A DNA stretch of 64,000 nucleotides from Pseudomonas anguilliseptica (lineage in GTDB: Bacteria; Pseudomonadota; Gammaproteobacteria; Pseudomonadales; Pseudomonadaceae). The DNA is taken from contig NZ_JAEIOI010000002.1 of NCBI RefSeq assembly GCF_021375795.1, positions 558,001-622,000 of the forward strand. Direction: 5' to 3'. The translations under genes were made by a program, and so were the position numbers. This document shows, piece by piece, positions 28,306 to 38,194 of the stretch; the stretch's first letter is position 1, and each line of letters begins with the position of its first letter. A model generated the notes under the pieces. It was not told the origin of the DNA and ran no database searches. It worked only from the letters and a program-made list of their open reading frames with translations.

Positions 28306-29258
28306 GGCGCACGCCCGAACAGCGCCAGGGCGCGCAGGCAGGCATCGCGGTGCAGCTCACCACTGTCGGCGCCCAGCACCTGACCCGGCAGGCTCAGGGC
28401 AAACGGCTGCTGCCGCTCGGACAGCTGCAACACCCAATGGCAGAGCAGCGACAGGCGCGTTTCCACATCACCGGCCAAGGCATCGAAATCCAGGTACAGA
28501 TCACGCCCGCTGATCGAGGCAAAATCCTTGACCAACAGGCCTTGGCCTCGGGAGTAGGCTTTCCAGTGCAAGCGGCGTTTGGAGTCGCCCGGCTGATAGG
28601 TCTTCAGCCCCTGATAGTCATCTACACCCTGGCCATGGGGCCGGCTGCCCTCCTCGTCCTGATCCTCACTGGCTCCGGCGGACAGCGGCAAATCACCCGG
28701 CAAAGGCCGTGGGTAGACCAGCACCTGCTGATCCAGATCGACCCAGCTCCAGGCCACCAGAATCCCCAGCGGGAAACGGCTCTCGACTCGCAGACGACCC
28801 GGCCGTAGCCAGCCGCGCTGCAGCGCCGGCAGGTTTAGCTGAGATTCGCTCACACCCTGCGCCGGCACATCCAGGGTCTGTAAATCGGCCGGTGGCCAGC
28901 CCAGACTGACGGCCTGATGGGGTCGCTGGCTGCTTTCCAGACGCACACGAAAACTGGCGGGCTCACCGACAAATACCGCCGGCGCAGTACCGGCCTTGAG
29001 GATCAGCCCAGCCAGGTTGCGGTAGGTATGCAGGATGGCCACGATAAACACCGAGGCGAGGAGGAAGGTCAGGCCATAGGCCAGGCTGTTCTGGTAGTTG
29101 ATCGCCGCCAGCAGCATCAACAACAGCGCCAGCATAAAAGCCGCACCGACCCGACTGGGGATGATAAAAATTCGCCGCTGATTCAGCCGCACGCTGGCCG
29201 CAGCCGGAATCCGCCGGGCCAGCCAGCGGTTCCAGCGTGGTCGGAGCTGGGCGATCAA
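28302..29258 (-). CDS. DUF58 membrane protein
   Basis: A 318-residue protein with two membrane helices near 35-75 and a cytoplasmic or periplasmic beta-rich domain, then the DUF58 signature DYQGLKTYQPGDSKRRLHWK followed by VKDF. DUF58 proteins nearly always travel with a MoxR ATPase and often a transglutaminase, as here, and are thought to work together in assembly or maturation of envelope proteins. Its start overlaps the moxR stop by 4 bases and its stop overlaps the tgpA start by 4 bases, indicating tight translational coupling. Confidence 0.9.
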   Translation of the reverse strand: MIAQLRPRWNRWLARRIPAAASVRLNQRRIFIIPSRVGAAFMLALLLMLLAAINYQNSLAYGLTFLLASVFIVAILHTYRNLAGLILKAGTAPAVFVGEPASFRVRLESSQRPHQAVSLGWPPADLQTLDVPAQGVSESQLNLPALQRGWLRPGRLRVESRFPLGILVAWSWVDLDQQVLVYPRPLPGDLPLSAGASEDQDEEGSRPHGQGVDDYQGLKTYQPGDSKRRLHWKAYSRGQGLLVKDFASISGRDLYLDFDALAGDVETRLSLLCHWVLQLSERQQPFALSLPGQVLGADSGELHRDACLRALALFGRAP

Positions 29259-30172
29259 AGCGCTGGCACCTCACGCAGCAACCACTGCACCAGGCTACCG
29301 GCACCATGCCCGGCCGGGTCGGCGCGTTCACGCAGGCGATGGCCAACCACCGAGGGCAGCACGGCCTGCACATCTTCCGGAATCACATAATCACGCCCAG
29401 CGAGGAAAGCCCAGGCCCGCGCCGCCGCCAACAACGCCAGACTGGCCCGTGGTGACAAGCCCCAGGCGAATTGCGGCTGGGTACGGGTGGCATCGACCAG
29501 CCGCAGCACATAATCGATCAGCGCATCACTGGCACGCACCTTGGGGATTTCCGCCTGCACCAGGGCCAGTTCGCGGTGATCCAACAGCGCAGGCAGGGTC
29601 GGCAACAGCGAACGCCGCGAGTCACCGAGCAACAGGGATTTTTCCGCTGCCTTGCCGGGATAGCCCAGGGACAGGCGCATCAGAAAACGGTCAAGCTGCG
29701 ACTCGGGCAACGCAAAGGTACCGCCCTGGCTCACCGGGTTCTGCGTGGCAATCACGAAGAAGGGTTCGGGCAGTGGCCGGGTCGCGCCCTCGATGGTCAC
29801 CTGGCCCTCCTCCATGGCTTCGAGCAGCGCACTCTGGCTTTTCGGCGTAGCACGGTTGATCTCATCGGCCAGCACCAACTCGGCAAAGATCGGCCCCGGA
29901 TGGAAGATGAACTGCCCGGTGTCCTTGTCGAACACCGAGGTGCCGAGGATGTCGCCGGGCAGCAGGTCGGAGGTGAACTGGATGCGCTGGAAGCTCAGGC
30001 CCAATACCTTGGCCAGGGCGTGGCTGAGGGTGGTTTTCCCCATGCCAGGCAAGTCCTCGATCAGCAGGTGGCCACGCGCCAACAGGCAGGTCATGGCCAG
30101 ACGAACCTGCGCCTCCTTGCCCAGAACCACCTGATTGATCGAGTCCAGACAGGCATCTAATTTCGTGCGCAT
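29255..30172 (-). CDS. MoxR-family AAA+ ATPase
   Basis: A 305-residue chaperone-like AAA+ ATPase: Walker A LPGMGKTT, Walker B LADEINRATPKSQSALLEAM, sensor 1 VIATQNPVSQGGTFALPESQ with DRFLMRL, and the C-terminal lid. MoxR proteins help assemble or activate partner proteins, usually encoded next to them, here DUF58 and TgpA. First gene of the operon, with AAGGAG 6 bases before its ATG. Separated from the upstream chemoreceptor gene by a terminator-like hairpin. Confidence 0.92.
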   Translation of the reverse strand: MRTKLDACLDSINQVVLGKEAQVRLAMTCLLARGHLLIEDLPGMGKTTLSHALAKVLGLSFQRIQFTSDLLPGDILGTSVFDKDTGQFIFHPGPIFAELVLADEINRATPKSQSALLEAMEEGQVTIEGATRPLPEPFFVIATQNPVSQGGTFALPESQLDRFLMRLSLGYPGKAAEKSLLLGDSRRSLLPTLPALLDHRELALVQAEIPKVRASDALIDYVLRLVDATRTQPQFAWGLSPRASLALLAAARAWAFLAGRDYVIPEDVQAVLPSVVGHRLRERADPAGHGAGSLVQWLLREVPAL

Positions 30173-30220
30173 CGCTCACTCCTTATGCAAGTGGATCGAT
30201 GCTACTGGGCAGCACGGGAC

Positions 30221-30247
30221 CGGCAAAGAGCAAAGTTACCTTTGCTC
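30221..30247 (-). terminator. Terminator-like hairpin after the second chemoreceptor gene
   Basis: Perfect 8 bp stem GAGCAAAG/CTTTGCTC (30228-30235, 30240-30247), loop TTAC, followed on the minus strand by a short T-rich stretch. It probably separates the chemoreceptor transcript from the moxR operon. Confidence 0.5.
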
Positions 30248-30287
30248 ACGAATCTTTTGCCTCAGCTGCGACGCACATCGCAGGTAC

Positions 30288-32252
30288 TCACAGACGAAAA
30301 TCTGCTGCCATACCCTGTAACTCGCGGCCCAGACCAGCCAACTGGCTGCTGGAGTCAGCCGAATCATCCATGGCCAGCGCGGACTGATCAGCAATGTCGC
30401 GAATCGAGGTCACGCTGCGACTGATTTCCTCCGCCACCGCTGTCTGCTGTTCGGCGGCAGCGGCAATCTGTTGGTTCATCTCGAAGATCTGGCTGACTGC
30501 TGCAGCGATTTCCGCCAGAGCGCCCTCGGTCTGACTGGCATCCGCCACCGTCTGAGTCACCAGCGAACCGCTCTGGCGCATGTCTTCTACCGAACGACGA
30601 GTACCCTCGCGCAGGGTGGCGATCAGCCCTTCTATCTCCGCCGTGGACTGCTGAGTACGCCGCGCCAGAGCACGTACCTCGTCGGCTACCACAGCAAAAC
30701 CTCGGCCCTGCTCGCCGGCCCTGGCAGCTTCGATGGCGGCATTCAGCGCTAGCAGGCTGGTCTGCTCGGCCACACTCTTGATCACATCCAGCACCGAGTC
30801 GATACGCTGGGTGTCCTGACTGAGTCGCTCGATGCTCTGGGTAGTGGTCTGCATGGCATTCGCCAATTGATTAATCCGGCCAATGGTCTGCTGCACCACA
30901 GCCACCCCGCTGCTGACTCGACGATCTGCCTGCTCGGTGGAGGCCGCTGCCGCCTCGGCATTGCGCGCCACATCGTGCACGGTGGCCGTCATTTCACTCA
31001 TGGCGGTGGCGACCTGATCAGTCTCGACCTTCTGTCCGATGACGCCTTGACGCGTTTGCTCGGTACTGGCCGAGAGTGATTGCGCGGCGGCAGAAATCTG
31101 CTGCACACCACCTTGCAACCGGCCGACCATCTGCCGCAGGTTGCGCGACATGGTCTGCATGGCCGTTTGCAGCTGACCGACCTCATCACCGCGCTGTACC
31201 TCGATCTGCCCGCTAAGATCCCCTTCGGCAATGCTGCGTGCCTGCTCGATTACCTGCTTCAGCGGGCGCACGATCAGCACGGTGATGGTCAGCGTCGCCA
31301 GCAGACCGATCAACAGCGCCAGCGCCGTGGCCACCACAATCAGCCAGGTGCTGCTCTGGAGTTGCCCGTGCAAGCCGGCTTTCTGCCGGGCATAGGCCTG
31401 ATCAACCAGACTGAGGATACGCCCGGCCTGCTCCACCAGATTCTGGTACTCGCGCTTTTGCTGCTGCAGCAGCCCGGTGTATTCGCCCAGCCGATCATTG
31501 AAGGAATTGACGTTACCGATCACTTCGGCCAGCACCGCGGCATAACCGGGATCGGTCATGGCATCACGCAATTCACCGGCCAACGCCTGCGCATCAACGG
31601 CTTCCTCAATGCGGGTAGGAATCGCCTCGCCACTGCTGCGACTCTGCTCCAGCAACACGCGCGCCTGATCCAGGGCGCGCAACAGCAGCTGATGTACCTG
31701 ACTGATCTGCCCCGCCTGCATCACCGACTCACCGCCCTGCTGGCCCTGGCTGCTTTTGAGCAAGTCGACGCCGTCTTCGGCCAGACCGTCTTTAAGCAGA
31801 TCGAGGCTGTTGGACGCGCTGACCACCAGCCAGGTCGAGGCTTCCAGCGACAGACGCATATTGTCGCTCTGCTCGACATAACGATTGAACGCAGCGCGAT
31901 AGGCCGTCATAGCCTCGGCCACCTGATCCAACCCGGCCCGTTCAGCCTCCGGCAACAGAGCCTGTAGCGCAGCACTGGCATCGACAATCTGCTGCGCCTG
32001 TTCGTACAGCCGGGTGGCGTGCTGTTTATCGCCACTTAGGACGAAATCCTGCTCGCTGCGGCGGATCTGCATGACCTGGCTATTGATCGCGCTCATGCGT
32101 TCCAGCAGCGCCGAGCGCGCACTGACATCGCGCAACGCCAGAAACCCGGTGGCCGCCACCAGCGCTGTGAGCGCCAGCACAATGCCAAAGCCCGAGGCCA
32201 GTTTGCTTGCCGTGCTGAAACTGGCGACCTGCCGCTGCACCACAGTCCACAT
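30288..32252 (-). CDS. Methyl-accepting chemotaxis protein with large helical sensor domain
   Basis: A 654-residue receptor. Helix 1 is at about 16-38; a ~240-residue, mostly helical periplasmic domain ([18 protein letters not shown], then a second helical half) fits the HBM type sensor of McpS-like receptors, which often bind organic acids; this is inferred from size and pattern. Helix 2 is at about 282-305, then HAMP and the signalling tip [38 protein letters not shown]. The ATG at 32252 follows GGGGGAG; the in-frame start upstream gives a leader without that feature. No C-terminal pentapeptide is seen. Confidence 0.92.
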   Translation of the reverse strand: MWTVVQRQVASFSTASKLASGFGIVLALTALVAATGFLALRDVSARSALLERMSAINSQVMQIRRSEQDFVLSGDKQHATRLYEQAQQIVDASAALQALLPEAERAGLDQVAEAMTAYRAAFNRYVEQSDNMRLSLEASTWLVVSASNSLDLLKDGLAEDGVDLLKSSQGQQGGESVMQAGQISQVHQLLLRALDQARVLLEQSRSSGEAIPTRIEEAVDAQALAGELRDAMTDPGYAAVLAEVIGNVNSFNDRLGEYTGLLQQQKREYQNLVEQAGRILSLVDQAYARQKAGLHGQLQSSTWLIVVATALALLIGLLATLTITVLIVRPLKQVIEQARSIAEGDLSGQIEVQRGDEVGQLQTAMQTMSRNLRQMVGRLQGGVQQISAAAQSLSASTEQTRQGVIGQKVETDQVATAMSEMTATVHDVARNAEAAAASTEQADRRVSSGVAVVQQTIGRINQLANAMQTTTQSIERLSQDTQRIDSVLDVIKSVAEQTSLLALNAAIEAARAGEQGRGFAVVADEVRALARRTQQSTAEIEGLIATLREGTRRSVEDMRQSGSLVTQTVADASQTEGALAEIAAAVSQIFEMNQQIAAAAEQQTAVAEEISRSVTSIRDIADQSALAMDDSADSSSQLAGLGRELQGMAADFRL

Positions 32253-32438
32253 AGCTCCCCCTGCCGAATGACCACAAGGCAGCCCGGCGCTGCCTGCATT
32301 CAAAGTTGGCAACATAGGAGCACAGCCGTGCTGGCGACAAGCCAGCAGACCGCCACGTGGTGCTAACAGCTAAACAGAGGTCGTTTTTCGCCTGATCGCG
32401 CTTGACCGACACCCCGCAGGTGCCGGCCACGATCAGAG

Positions 32439-33047
32439 CTAACTGGGGCGTCGCATCTCGAAGGTGTCGCGGGTGCGGGTGTAGGCCATACCGCCCAGAC
32501 GCCCGACCAGATCGAGTTTTTGCGCATCGATACGGCCCCGTTCGTCCAGCACCGCATCATCGATATGCGCCAACAGCACCTCGGCGAAAATCAGATGACA
32601 ATTGGGCTTATCCGCTGGGTAGGCCTGGATCTGCGCCACCCGACACTCAAAAGCCACCGCCGCCCCGGCGACCCGTGGCACCGCGAGCTGCTGCGAAGGC
32701 AGGCTGGGGATACCGCACTGTTCAAACTCGCTGATGCCATAAGGCAAAACCGCCGCACTGGCATTCATCGCCTCCGCCTGGGCAAAGGACACCAGTTGAA
32801 TCACCAACTCGCCGTTGGCCTGCACATTCAGCAGGGTGTCCTTCAGACTGCCATCGGCACGGTGATTGACGTTGACCAGCAAGGTTGGCGGGTCATCACT
32901 GATCACCTGGAAGAAGCTGAACGGCGCCAGGTTGCTGATGCCCTCAGCCGATTGCGTGGAAACCCAGGCAATCGGCCGCGGGGTAATGGTCGACGCCAAC
33001 CAGCGGTAGCGTTCAAGCGGCGCGAGGGCCTTGAAATCCAGTTGCAT
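32439..33047 (-). CDS. Flavin reductase-like FMN-binding protein
   Basis: A 202-residue split-barrel flavoprotein: RYRWLASTITPRPIAWVST at the start and NLAPFSFFQVISDDPPTLLV match the flavin reductase-like FMN-binding family. Members reduce flavin for partner monooxygenases or act as stand-alone reductases; no monooxygenase is nearby. The ATG shares one base with the stop of the upstream lipoprotein gene (TGATG), so the two are translationally coupled. Confidence 0.86.
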   Translation of the reverse strand: MQLDFKALAPLERYRWLASTITPRPIAWVSTQSAEGISNLAPFSFFQVISDDPPTLLVNVNHRADGSLKDTLLNVQANGELVIQLVSFAQAEAMNASAAVLPYGISEFEQCGIPSLPSQQLAVPRVAGAAVAFECRVAQIQAYPADKPNCHLIFAEVLLAHIDDAVLDERGRIDAQKLDLVGRLGGMAYTRTRDTFEMRRPS

Positions 33048-33325
33048 CAGCGACCTGCTCGCGACTCACGGATATAGAAACGGGCGCGCTCGGACTTCGC
33101 CGTACAGCCCTTGTAGCCCTCGAACTGCTGCTGGGTTTTCGCCGCTGTGAGCAGCGACAGCGCCTTGGAATAGCTCACCGTGCCGGCAAAACCTTCCGCC
33201 TTGGCCAGGTCCAGCTCGCGCCAGGCGGCATCCAGCTGGTTGGCGCAGGTGTTGCGGTAAGCAGTTTTACCCGCACAGCCGCTGAGTACCAGCAGCAACA
33301 TGGGCAACACGATCCACAGTTTCAT
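33047..33325 (-). CDS. Small predicted lipoprotein (92 aa)
   Basis: I do not recognise a named family. The signal peptide ends in a lipobox (LVLSGCAG, Cys17), so the mature product is a ~75-residue lipoprotein with two further cysteines (NTCANQL and KGCTAKS) that could form a disulfide. The rest is helical and charged (DAAWRELDLAKAEGF). No Asp follows the lipid-modified Cys, so outer-membrane sorting is expected. It precedes the flavin reductase-like gene in a two-gene operon. Confidence 0.78.
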   Translation of the reverse strand: MKLWIVLPMLLLVLSGCAGKTAYRNTCANQLDAAWRELDLAKAEGFAGTVSYSKALSLLTAAKTQQQFEGYKGCTAKSERARFYIRESRAGR

Positions 33326-33569
33326 CAGGTAACTCCTGCAAGATAGACAGACAAATCACTCAACATCTGGTGCATCGTCAGCAATCAGCGCGATGCATCA
33401 ATACAGCCACTAAGACGCGCAGAACGGGCAAAAGTGCCAACACCCTTGCAACCGTTCTAGCAAGCCACAGCGCGTAAACTCGAATGCGCTGGATACTAGC
33501 AAATCGCGCCTTGGCGTCGCACCGCGCGGCGCGTATGTTCGCGCTATGAATAGTGATGGGGATATCAGG

Positions 33570-34595
33570 ATGAGCAAGCGCATTGCGCTGGTACTGGGCT
33601 CCGGTGGTGCGCGTGGTTATGCACACATCGGCGTGATTGAAGAGCTGGAAGCCCGTGGCTATGAAATCGCCTGTATCGCCGGCTGTTCCATGGGCGCAGT
33701 GGTTGGCGGTATCTACGCTGCCGGCAAACTTAACGAGTACCGTGAATGGACGCAGAGCCTGGATTATCTGGATGTACTGCGTCTGCTTGATGTGAGCTTT
33801 CGTCTGGGCGCGATTCGTGGTGAGAAGGTCTTCGGCAAAATTCGCGAAATAGTCGGTGAGATCAATATTGAAGAGCTGCCGATCCCCTTCACCGCCGTGG
33901 CCACCGACCTGACCAACCAGCAGGAAATCTGGTTCCAGGAGGGCTGCCTGCACCAGGCCATGCGGGCCTCGGCGGCAATTCCCAGCCTTTTCACCCCGGT
34001 GGTGCAAGGCAAACGCATGCTGGTTGATGGCGGCCTGCTCAACCCGCTGCCCATCGTGCCGGTGGTGTCCAGCCACTGCGACCTCATCATCGCGGTCAAC
34101 CTCAACTCGACCAACCAGCAGCACTACGAGCTGCCGGTGATCGAACGCACACCGGCACTCAAGGGGCGCTTCGACCTGCTGATGAGTTCCCTCGGCTCGC
34201 GCCTGCCCTCGTTCAAACGCAAACAGGGCGAGGACGATGCCCTGCTTCTGCTGGAAGACCAAAGCCATGCCGTGCAGCCTGAAGCGATCAACCCCTGGCA
34301 ACAGAATGCCCGTGGCAGCCTGGACAAAGCGGCAGCACCTAAGTCTGCCAGCGGCTCACGGGTCGCCGACCTCAGCGGTCCAGCCTCATTGCTGGAGTTG
34401 ATCAACCAGAGTTTCGAGGTAATGCAGACCTCACTGGCGCAATACAAAATCGCCGGCTATCCGCCGGACATTCTGATCAACGTGCCCAAGCGCGTGTGCC
34501 GCTTCTTCGAGTTCTACAAGGCGCCAGAGCTGATCATGCTCGGCCGGCAGATCGCCAGCGATACCCTCGATAAGTACGAACGTGGCGACCGTTAA
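33570..34595 (+). CDS. Patatin-like phospholipase (RssA-type)
   Basis: A 341-residue lipid acyl hydrolase with a Ser-Asp dyad: oxyanion loop GSGGARG (10-16), nucleophile Ser40 in GCSMG, and Asp153 in LVDGG. The C-terminal 150 residues are less conserved and end in a helical tail. RssA/YlbK relatives are cytoplasmic or membrane-associated; the natural substrate is unknown. The ATG at 33570 follows GGGGAT; the upstream in-frame ATG at 33546 lacks a ribosome site. A dispersed repeat fills the gap to kdpE. Confidence 0.9.
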   Translation: MSKRIALVLGSGGARGYAHIGVIEELEARGYEIACIAGCSMGAVVGGIYAAGKLNEYREWTQSLDYLDVLRLLDVSFRLGAIRGEKVFGKIREIVGEINIEELPIPFTAVATDLTNQQEIWFQEGCLHQAMRASAAIPSLFTPVVQGKRMLVDGGLLNPLPIVPVVSSHCDLIIAVNLNSTNQQHYELPVIERTPALKGRFDLLMSSLGSRLPSFKRKQGEDDALLLLEDQSHAVQPEAINPWQQNARGSLDKAAAPKSASGSRVADLSGPASLLELINQSFEVMQTSLAQYKIAGYPPDILINVPKRVCRFFEFYKAPELIMLGRQIASDTLDKYERGDR

Positions 34596-34603
34596 GGGTT
34601 GCT

Positions 34604-34823
34604 CTAAACAAAACTGTTTGAGATCTCGCGAGCTAGAGTCCTGCAAGGCGCTAGCCAGTAACAGCCTTCGGCTGGTCAAAACAGGCGAGAAACGCAGCGA
34701 AGCGAAGTAACAGCCGCAGGCTGGCCCGAAGGATGAGCGTAGCGAACCAAGCGGAGTGTACTTTTGTACATGAGCATTCCGAGCCTGTTTTTAACGCAGC
34801 AGGGCCGACGCGCAGCAGATCGT
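34604..34823. repeat. Dispersed intergenic repeat, long copy (element B)
   Basis: An inverted relative of the 8126-8266 repeat, sharing GCTCGCGAGATC-type and TGCTCATGTACA-type blocks and the GTTAAAAACAGG/CAGCAGATC end. It is about 80 bases longer because of an internal part that holds two similar 19-mers, AGTAACAGCCTTCGGCTGG (34657-34675) and AGTAACAGCCGCAGGCTGG (34706-34724), each able to form a small hairpin. It fills the gap between the convergent phospholipase gene and kdpE. Confidence 0.65.
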
Positions 34824-34828
34824 AAGCC

Positions 34829-35524
34829 TTACGCCGATTCACGCAGCCGATAGCCAACCCCGGCCTCGGTGACGATAAAACGCGGCGCGGTGGGATCGTC
34901 TCCAAGCTTCTGCCGTAAATGGCCGACCACCACGCGCAGGTAGTGGCTGTCCTCGCCGTGGGTCGGCCCCCAGATGTCCTTGAGCAATTGCTGCTGGGTC
35001 ACCACCCGTCCGATATGCTTGGCCAATTGTGCCAACACCGCATATTCCTTACGGGTCAGGCTGATCTCGACGCCATCCAGGCTGACCCGCCGATAAGCGA
35101 AATCCACCTGCAGCGGGCCGCTGCTAACCGCCGCACTGGCCTGCTCCACACCACCAGACAAGCGCAGCAGCACGCGCACGCGGGCGAGAAACTCCTGAAT
35201 GCCAAACGGCTTGGTCACGTAGTCATTGGCACCACCATCCAGCGCCAACACCTTTTCGCCTTCGCTGGCGCGTACCGACAGCACCAGCACCGGCACCTGT
35301 GACCAGGCACGCAGCTCACGCAGCACCTGTTGGCCATCCATATCCGGCAGGCCGAGGTCGAGCACAACCAGGTCCGGTTTACCCAGCGCGGCCTGAGCCA
35401 GGCCTTCCTGCCCAGTAGCCCCTTCCAGCACCTTGTAGCCTTGGGCCGCGAGGCTGATACGCAGGAATTTGCGAATCTGTGCTTCGTCATCGATAACCAG
35501 AATGGTCGCGGGGTTTTGGCTCAT
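34829..35524 (-). CDS. kdpE: KdpE, OmpR-family response regulator
   Basis: A 231-residue response regulator: receiver with phosphoacceptor Asp56 (VVLDLGLPDMDG) and Lys in VTKPFG, then a winged-helix DNA-binding domain (LTRKEYAVLAQLAKHIGRVVTQQQLL, HYLRVVVGHLRQKL). Phosphorylated by KdpD, it activates kdpFABC under potassium limitation or osmotic stress. Last gene of the six-gene minus-strand cluster, 10 bases after kdpD. Element B lies directly behind it. Confidence 0.96.
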   Translation of the reverse strand: MSQNPATILVIDDEAQIRKFLRISLAAQGYKVLEGATGQEGLAQAALGKPDLVVLDLGLPDMDGQQVLRELRAWSQVPVLVLSVRASEGEKVLALDGGANDYVTKPFGIQEFLARVRVLLRLSGGVEQASAAVSSGPLQVDFAYRRVSLDGVEISLTRKEYAVLAQLAKHIGRVVTQQQLLKDIWGPTHGEDSHYLRVVVGHLRQKLGDDPTAPRFIVTEAGVGYRLRESA

Positions 35525-35534
35525 TGGCTATCCA

Positions 35535-38189
35535 TCACTGTTCTTCTTCCATTTGCGGCTGGGCGTGCAACGGCAGGTGCAGCACCAAGCTTGCGCCCAG
35601 GCCGTCGAGGCCCTCTCCTACCGTCACTCGGCCGCCGTGCGCACCGAGCATGCCCTGGCAGATTGCCAGGCCCAAGCCCGTACCCTGACCACCGCGATCG
35701 CCACGGGCGGCGGTGTAGAACATATCGAAAATCTTCGTACGCTCATGCTCGGGAATACCTGGACCCTGGTCACTGACACTAAAACGCAGTTCCGTGGCAT
35801 CGGCTTCAACATCTATCGCTAAACGCCCTTGCACTGGCGAAAAACGTGCGGCGTTCTCCAGCACATTGACCAGTGCCTGTTCGATCAGCGCGGCATGCAC
35901 ATAGAGCAGCGGTAACTGCTGCGGCACCTGTAACTGCACCTGCAGCGACGCCAGCACCGGGCGCAAGCGCCGCAGCGCGCTGGCAACAATATCCGCCGGG
36001 GCCACCCAGTCACGCGCCAGTTTCAGGCCGCCGTGACCCAGGCGGGTCATGTCCAGCAGGTTCTGAATATAGCGATCAAGGCGCTCGGCTTCATCACGGG
36101 TGCCTTCCAGCAGCTCGCGGCGATCACTCAGGGGAATCTGCTCACCCAGCGCCAACAGGCTGTCGATCGAGCCGCGCATGGCGGTCAGTGGCGTGCGCAG
36201 GTCATGGGACACCGAGGCCAACAGCGCGCTGCGTAGCTCCTCGGTCTGCCCATGCAAGCGCGCGGCCTCCAGGTCTTCCGCCAGCTGCGCACGCTCCAGC
36301 GCCTGGGCCAAGGGCTGGCCCAGCGCCGTAAGCAGGCGACGGCGTTCAGCTGGTAAGGCCCTGACTTCCTTGGGGCTGACGCCGAGCAACAATAACGGCC
36401 CCTCCTCACCTGACAACGGCAGCCACCACCAGCGCCCGTCCGGCAAGGTGCCGGTACCCAGTCCGGCCGGCTGATCGTGCTGCCAGGACCAGTCCGCCGC
36501 AGCCCGTTCCTGGTCGGTGAGCAAGCGCTGTGCACCCGCCTCGACTTTCCACACACCATCCTGGCTGCGTGACAGCAGGCCGATTTCCACGTCCTGCCAC
36601 AGCGCCAGTTGCTGCGTCGCCGCGGCCAGCACGGCCTGCCGATCAGTGGCGGCGGTCAGCTTGCGTGACAATTCCAGCAGCGCGCTGGTCTCGTGCTGCG
36701 TCTCTCGTAACGCTTGCAACTGCCGACGCTGCCGGCTGGCCAGGTTACCCGTGAGGCCAGCCATAAGCAGAAAGAACAGCAGGGTCAGCACGTCCTGCTG
36801 ACGATCAATGGTCAGGGTCAAGGTCGGTGGGATAAACAGAAAGTTGTAAGCCAGAAACGACAGCCCGGCGCAGGCCATGGCCGGCCCGAGGCTGCTGCGC
36901 ACCGCCACCATCAGCACTGCTGCGAGCATGATCAGCGAGATGTTCGGCAGCTCCAGCACCTGGGACAACCCCAGCGCCACAACCGACGCCAGCACAGTGG
37001 CGAGCAAGGCCAGCAGGTAATGGCGCCAAACCAGCGGTTGGCGCGGCCGCGACAATGCCGGCGCATGACTCACCTGGGTGTCCAGCACGCTGACTTCCAG
37101 GCCCTGCCCCAATTGCAGCAAGCGCTCGGCCAAACCACGGCCCAGGCGCCAGATACGCCGCAAGCGTTGCCGACTGCGGCCCACCAGAATCAGGCTGGCC
37201 CGCCGTTCTCGGGCATGCTCGATCAGGGTTTTCGCCACCTCGCTGCCACGCAGGCTGACCACTTCACCACCCAGGCGCTCTGCCAGCTGCTGCGCGCCCT
37301 GCAGGTAACTCAGGCGGGTTTCATCGCGCTCGCCGCCGGTATCCACATACACCACCGACCAAGGCAGATGGCGGCGTTCGGCCACCCGGCAGGCATGCCG
37401 CACCAGGCGTTCGGCATGCTCATCACCATCGATACCGACCAGCAAGCGACCACGTACTGCGGGTGCCTGCTGGCCTTGCTGGCGGTAACGTTGACTGAGG
37501 TCGGCATCGACCCGCGCCGCGGCAGTCTGCATGGCCAATTCACGCAGCGCGGTGAGGTTGGTCTGGCTGAAAAACGCATCGATGGCCGCACGCGCCTGCT
37601 CCGGCACATACACCTTGCCCTCACGCAGACGCTCCAGCAGCTCACGCGGCGGCAGGTCGATCAGCAGAATTTCGTCGGCTTCCTGCAGCACCCAGTCCGG
37701 CAGGGTTTCACGCACTTGCACGCCGGTGATGTCGCGTACCTGATCATTCAGCGCTTCGAGGTGCTGCACGTTGACCGTGGTGTACACGTCGATGCCGGCC
37801 TCCAACAGTTCCTGCACATCTAGCCAGCGTTTGCTATGACGACTGCCGGGGGCATTACTGTGGGCCAGCTCATCGACCAGCAGCAGCTTCGGCGGCTTGG
37901 CCAGAATGCCGTCGAGGTCCATCTCGCTCAGCGCCACACCACGGTATTCAAGACGCCGCTGCGGCTGTTGTGGCAAGCCGGTAAGCATGGCCTCGGTTTC
38001 CGCACGGCCGTGGGTCTCGACCACACCCACGCGCAGGTCGACGCCCTGGCGCAATTGCGCCTGCGCCGCCTGCAACATGGCGTAGGTCTTGCCTACGCCG
38101 GGAGCAGCACCGAGAAAGACCTTTAACCGACCGCGCCCACTGGGCGGCAGCTCATTGAGTAAGGCATCGGCACGTACAGCATCACTCAT
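35535..38189 (-). CDS. kdpD: KdpD, potassium-responsive sensor histidine kinase
   Basis: An 884-residue sensor kinase of full family length. The N-terminal KdpD domain has an ATP-binding GAAPGVGKT (27-35) and VVETHGRAET. A USP-like domain follows (GRLLVGIDGDEHAERLVRHA), then four membrane helices near 395-490, a GAF-like region, the phosphoacceptor His in SHDLRTPLTAMRG and an ATPase domain with DQGPGIPEHERTKIFDMF and GTGLGLAIC. It phosphorylates or dephosphorylates KdpE in response to potassium and ionic conditions. Starts 5 bases after the kdpC stop, with only a weak ribosome site, suggesting coupling. Confidence 0.96.
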   Translation of the reverse strand: MSDAVRADALLNELPPSGRGRLKVFLGAAPGVGKTYAMLQAAQAQLRQGVDLRVGVVETHGRAETEAMLTGLPQQPQRRLEYRGVALSEMDLDGILAKPPKLLLVDELAHSNAPGSRHSKRWLDVQELLEAGIDVYTTVNVQHLEALNDQVRDITGVQVRETLPDWVLQEADEILLIDLPPRELLERLREGKVYVPEQARAAIDAFFSQTNLTALRELAMQTAAARVDADLSQRYRQQGQQAPAVRGRLLVGIDGDEHAERLVRHACRVAERRHLPWSVVYVDTGGERDETRLSYLQGAQQLAERLGGEVVSLRGSEVAKTLIEHARERRASLILVGRSRQRLRRIWRLGRGLAERLLQLGQGLEVSVLDTQVSHAPALSRPRQPLVWRHYLLALLATVLASVVALGLSQVLELPNISLIMLAAVLMVAVRSSLGPAMACAGLSFLAYNFLFIPPTLTLTIDRQQDVLTLLFFLLMAGLTGNLASRQRRQLQALRETQHETSALLELSRKLTAATDRQAVLAAATQQLALWQDVEIGLLSRSQDGVWKVEAGAQRLLTDQERAAADWSWQHDQPAGLGTGTLPDGRWWWLPLSGEEGPLLLLGVSPKEVRALPAERRRLLTALGQPLAQALERAQLAEDLEAARLHGQTEELRSALLASVSHDLRTPLTAMRGSIDSLLALGEQIPLSDRRELLEGTRDEAERLDRYIQNLLDMTRLGHGGLKLARDWVAPADIVASALRRLRPVLASLQVQLQVPQQLPLLYVHAALIEQALVNVLENAARFSPVQGRLAIDVEADATELRFSVSDQGPGIPEHERTKIFDMFYTAARGDRGGQGTGLGLAICQGMLGAHGGRVTVGEGLDGLGASLVLHLPLHAQPQMEEEQ

Positions 38190-38194
38190 GCAAG

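Noticed and set aside
31080..31967. 295-codon open frame opposite the second chemoreceptor
   Set aside because: Complement of a strongly conserved chemoreceptor coding region; no start signal.
34657..34724. Two similar 19-mers as a mini CRISPR array
   Set aside because: Only two imperfect units, inside a dispersed repeat, and no cas genes in the window.
36714..37823. 369-codon open frame opposite kdpD
   Set aside because: Antisense of the conserved kinase, Gln/His-rich, no family resemblance.
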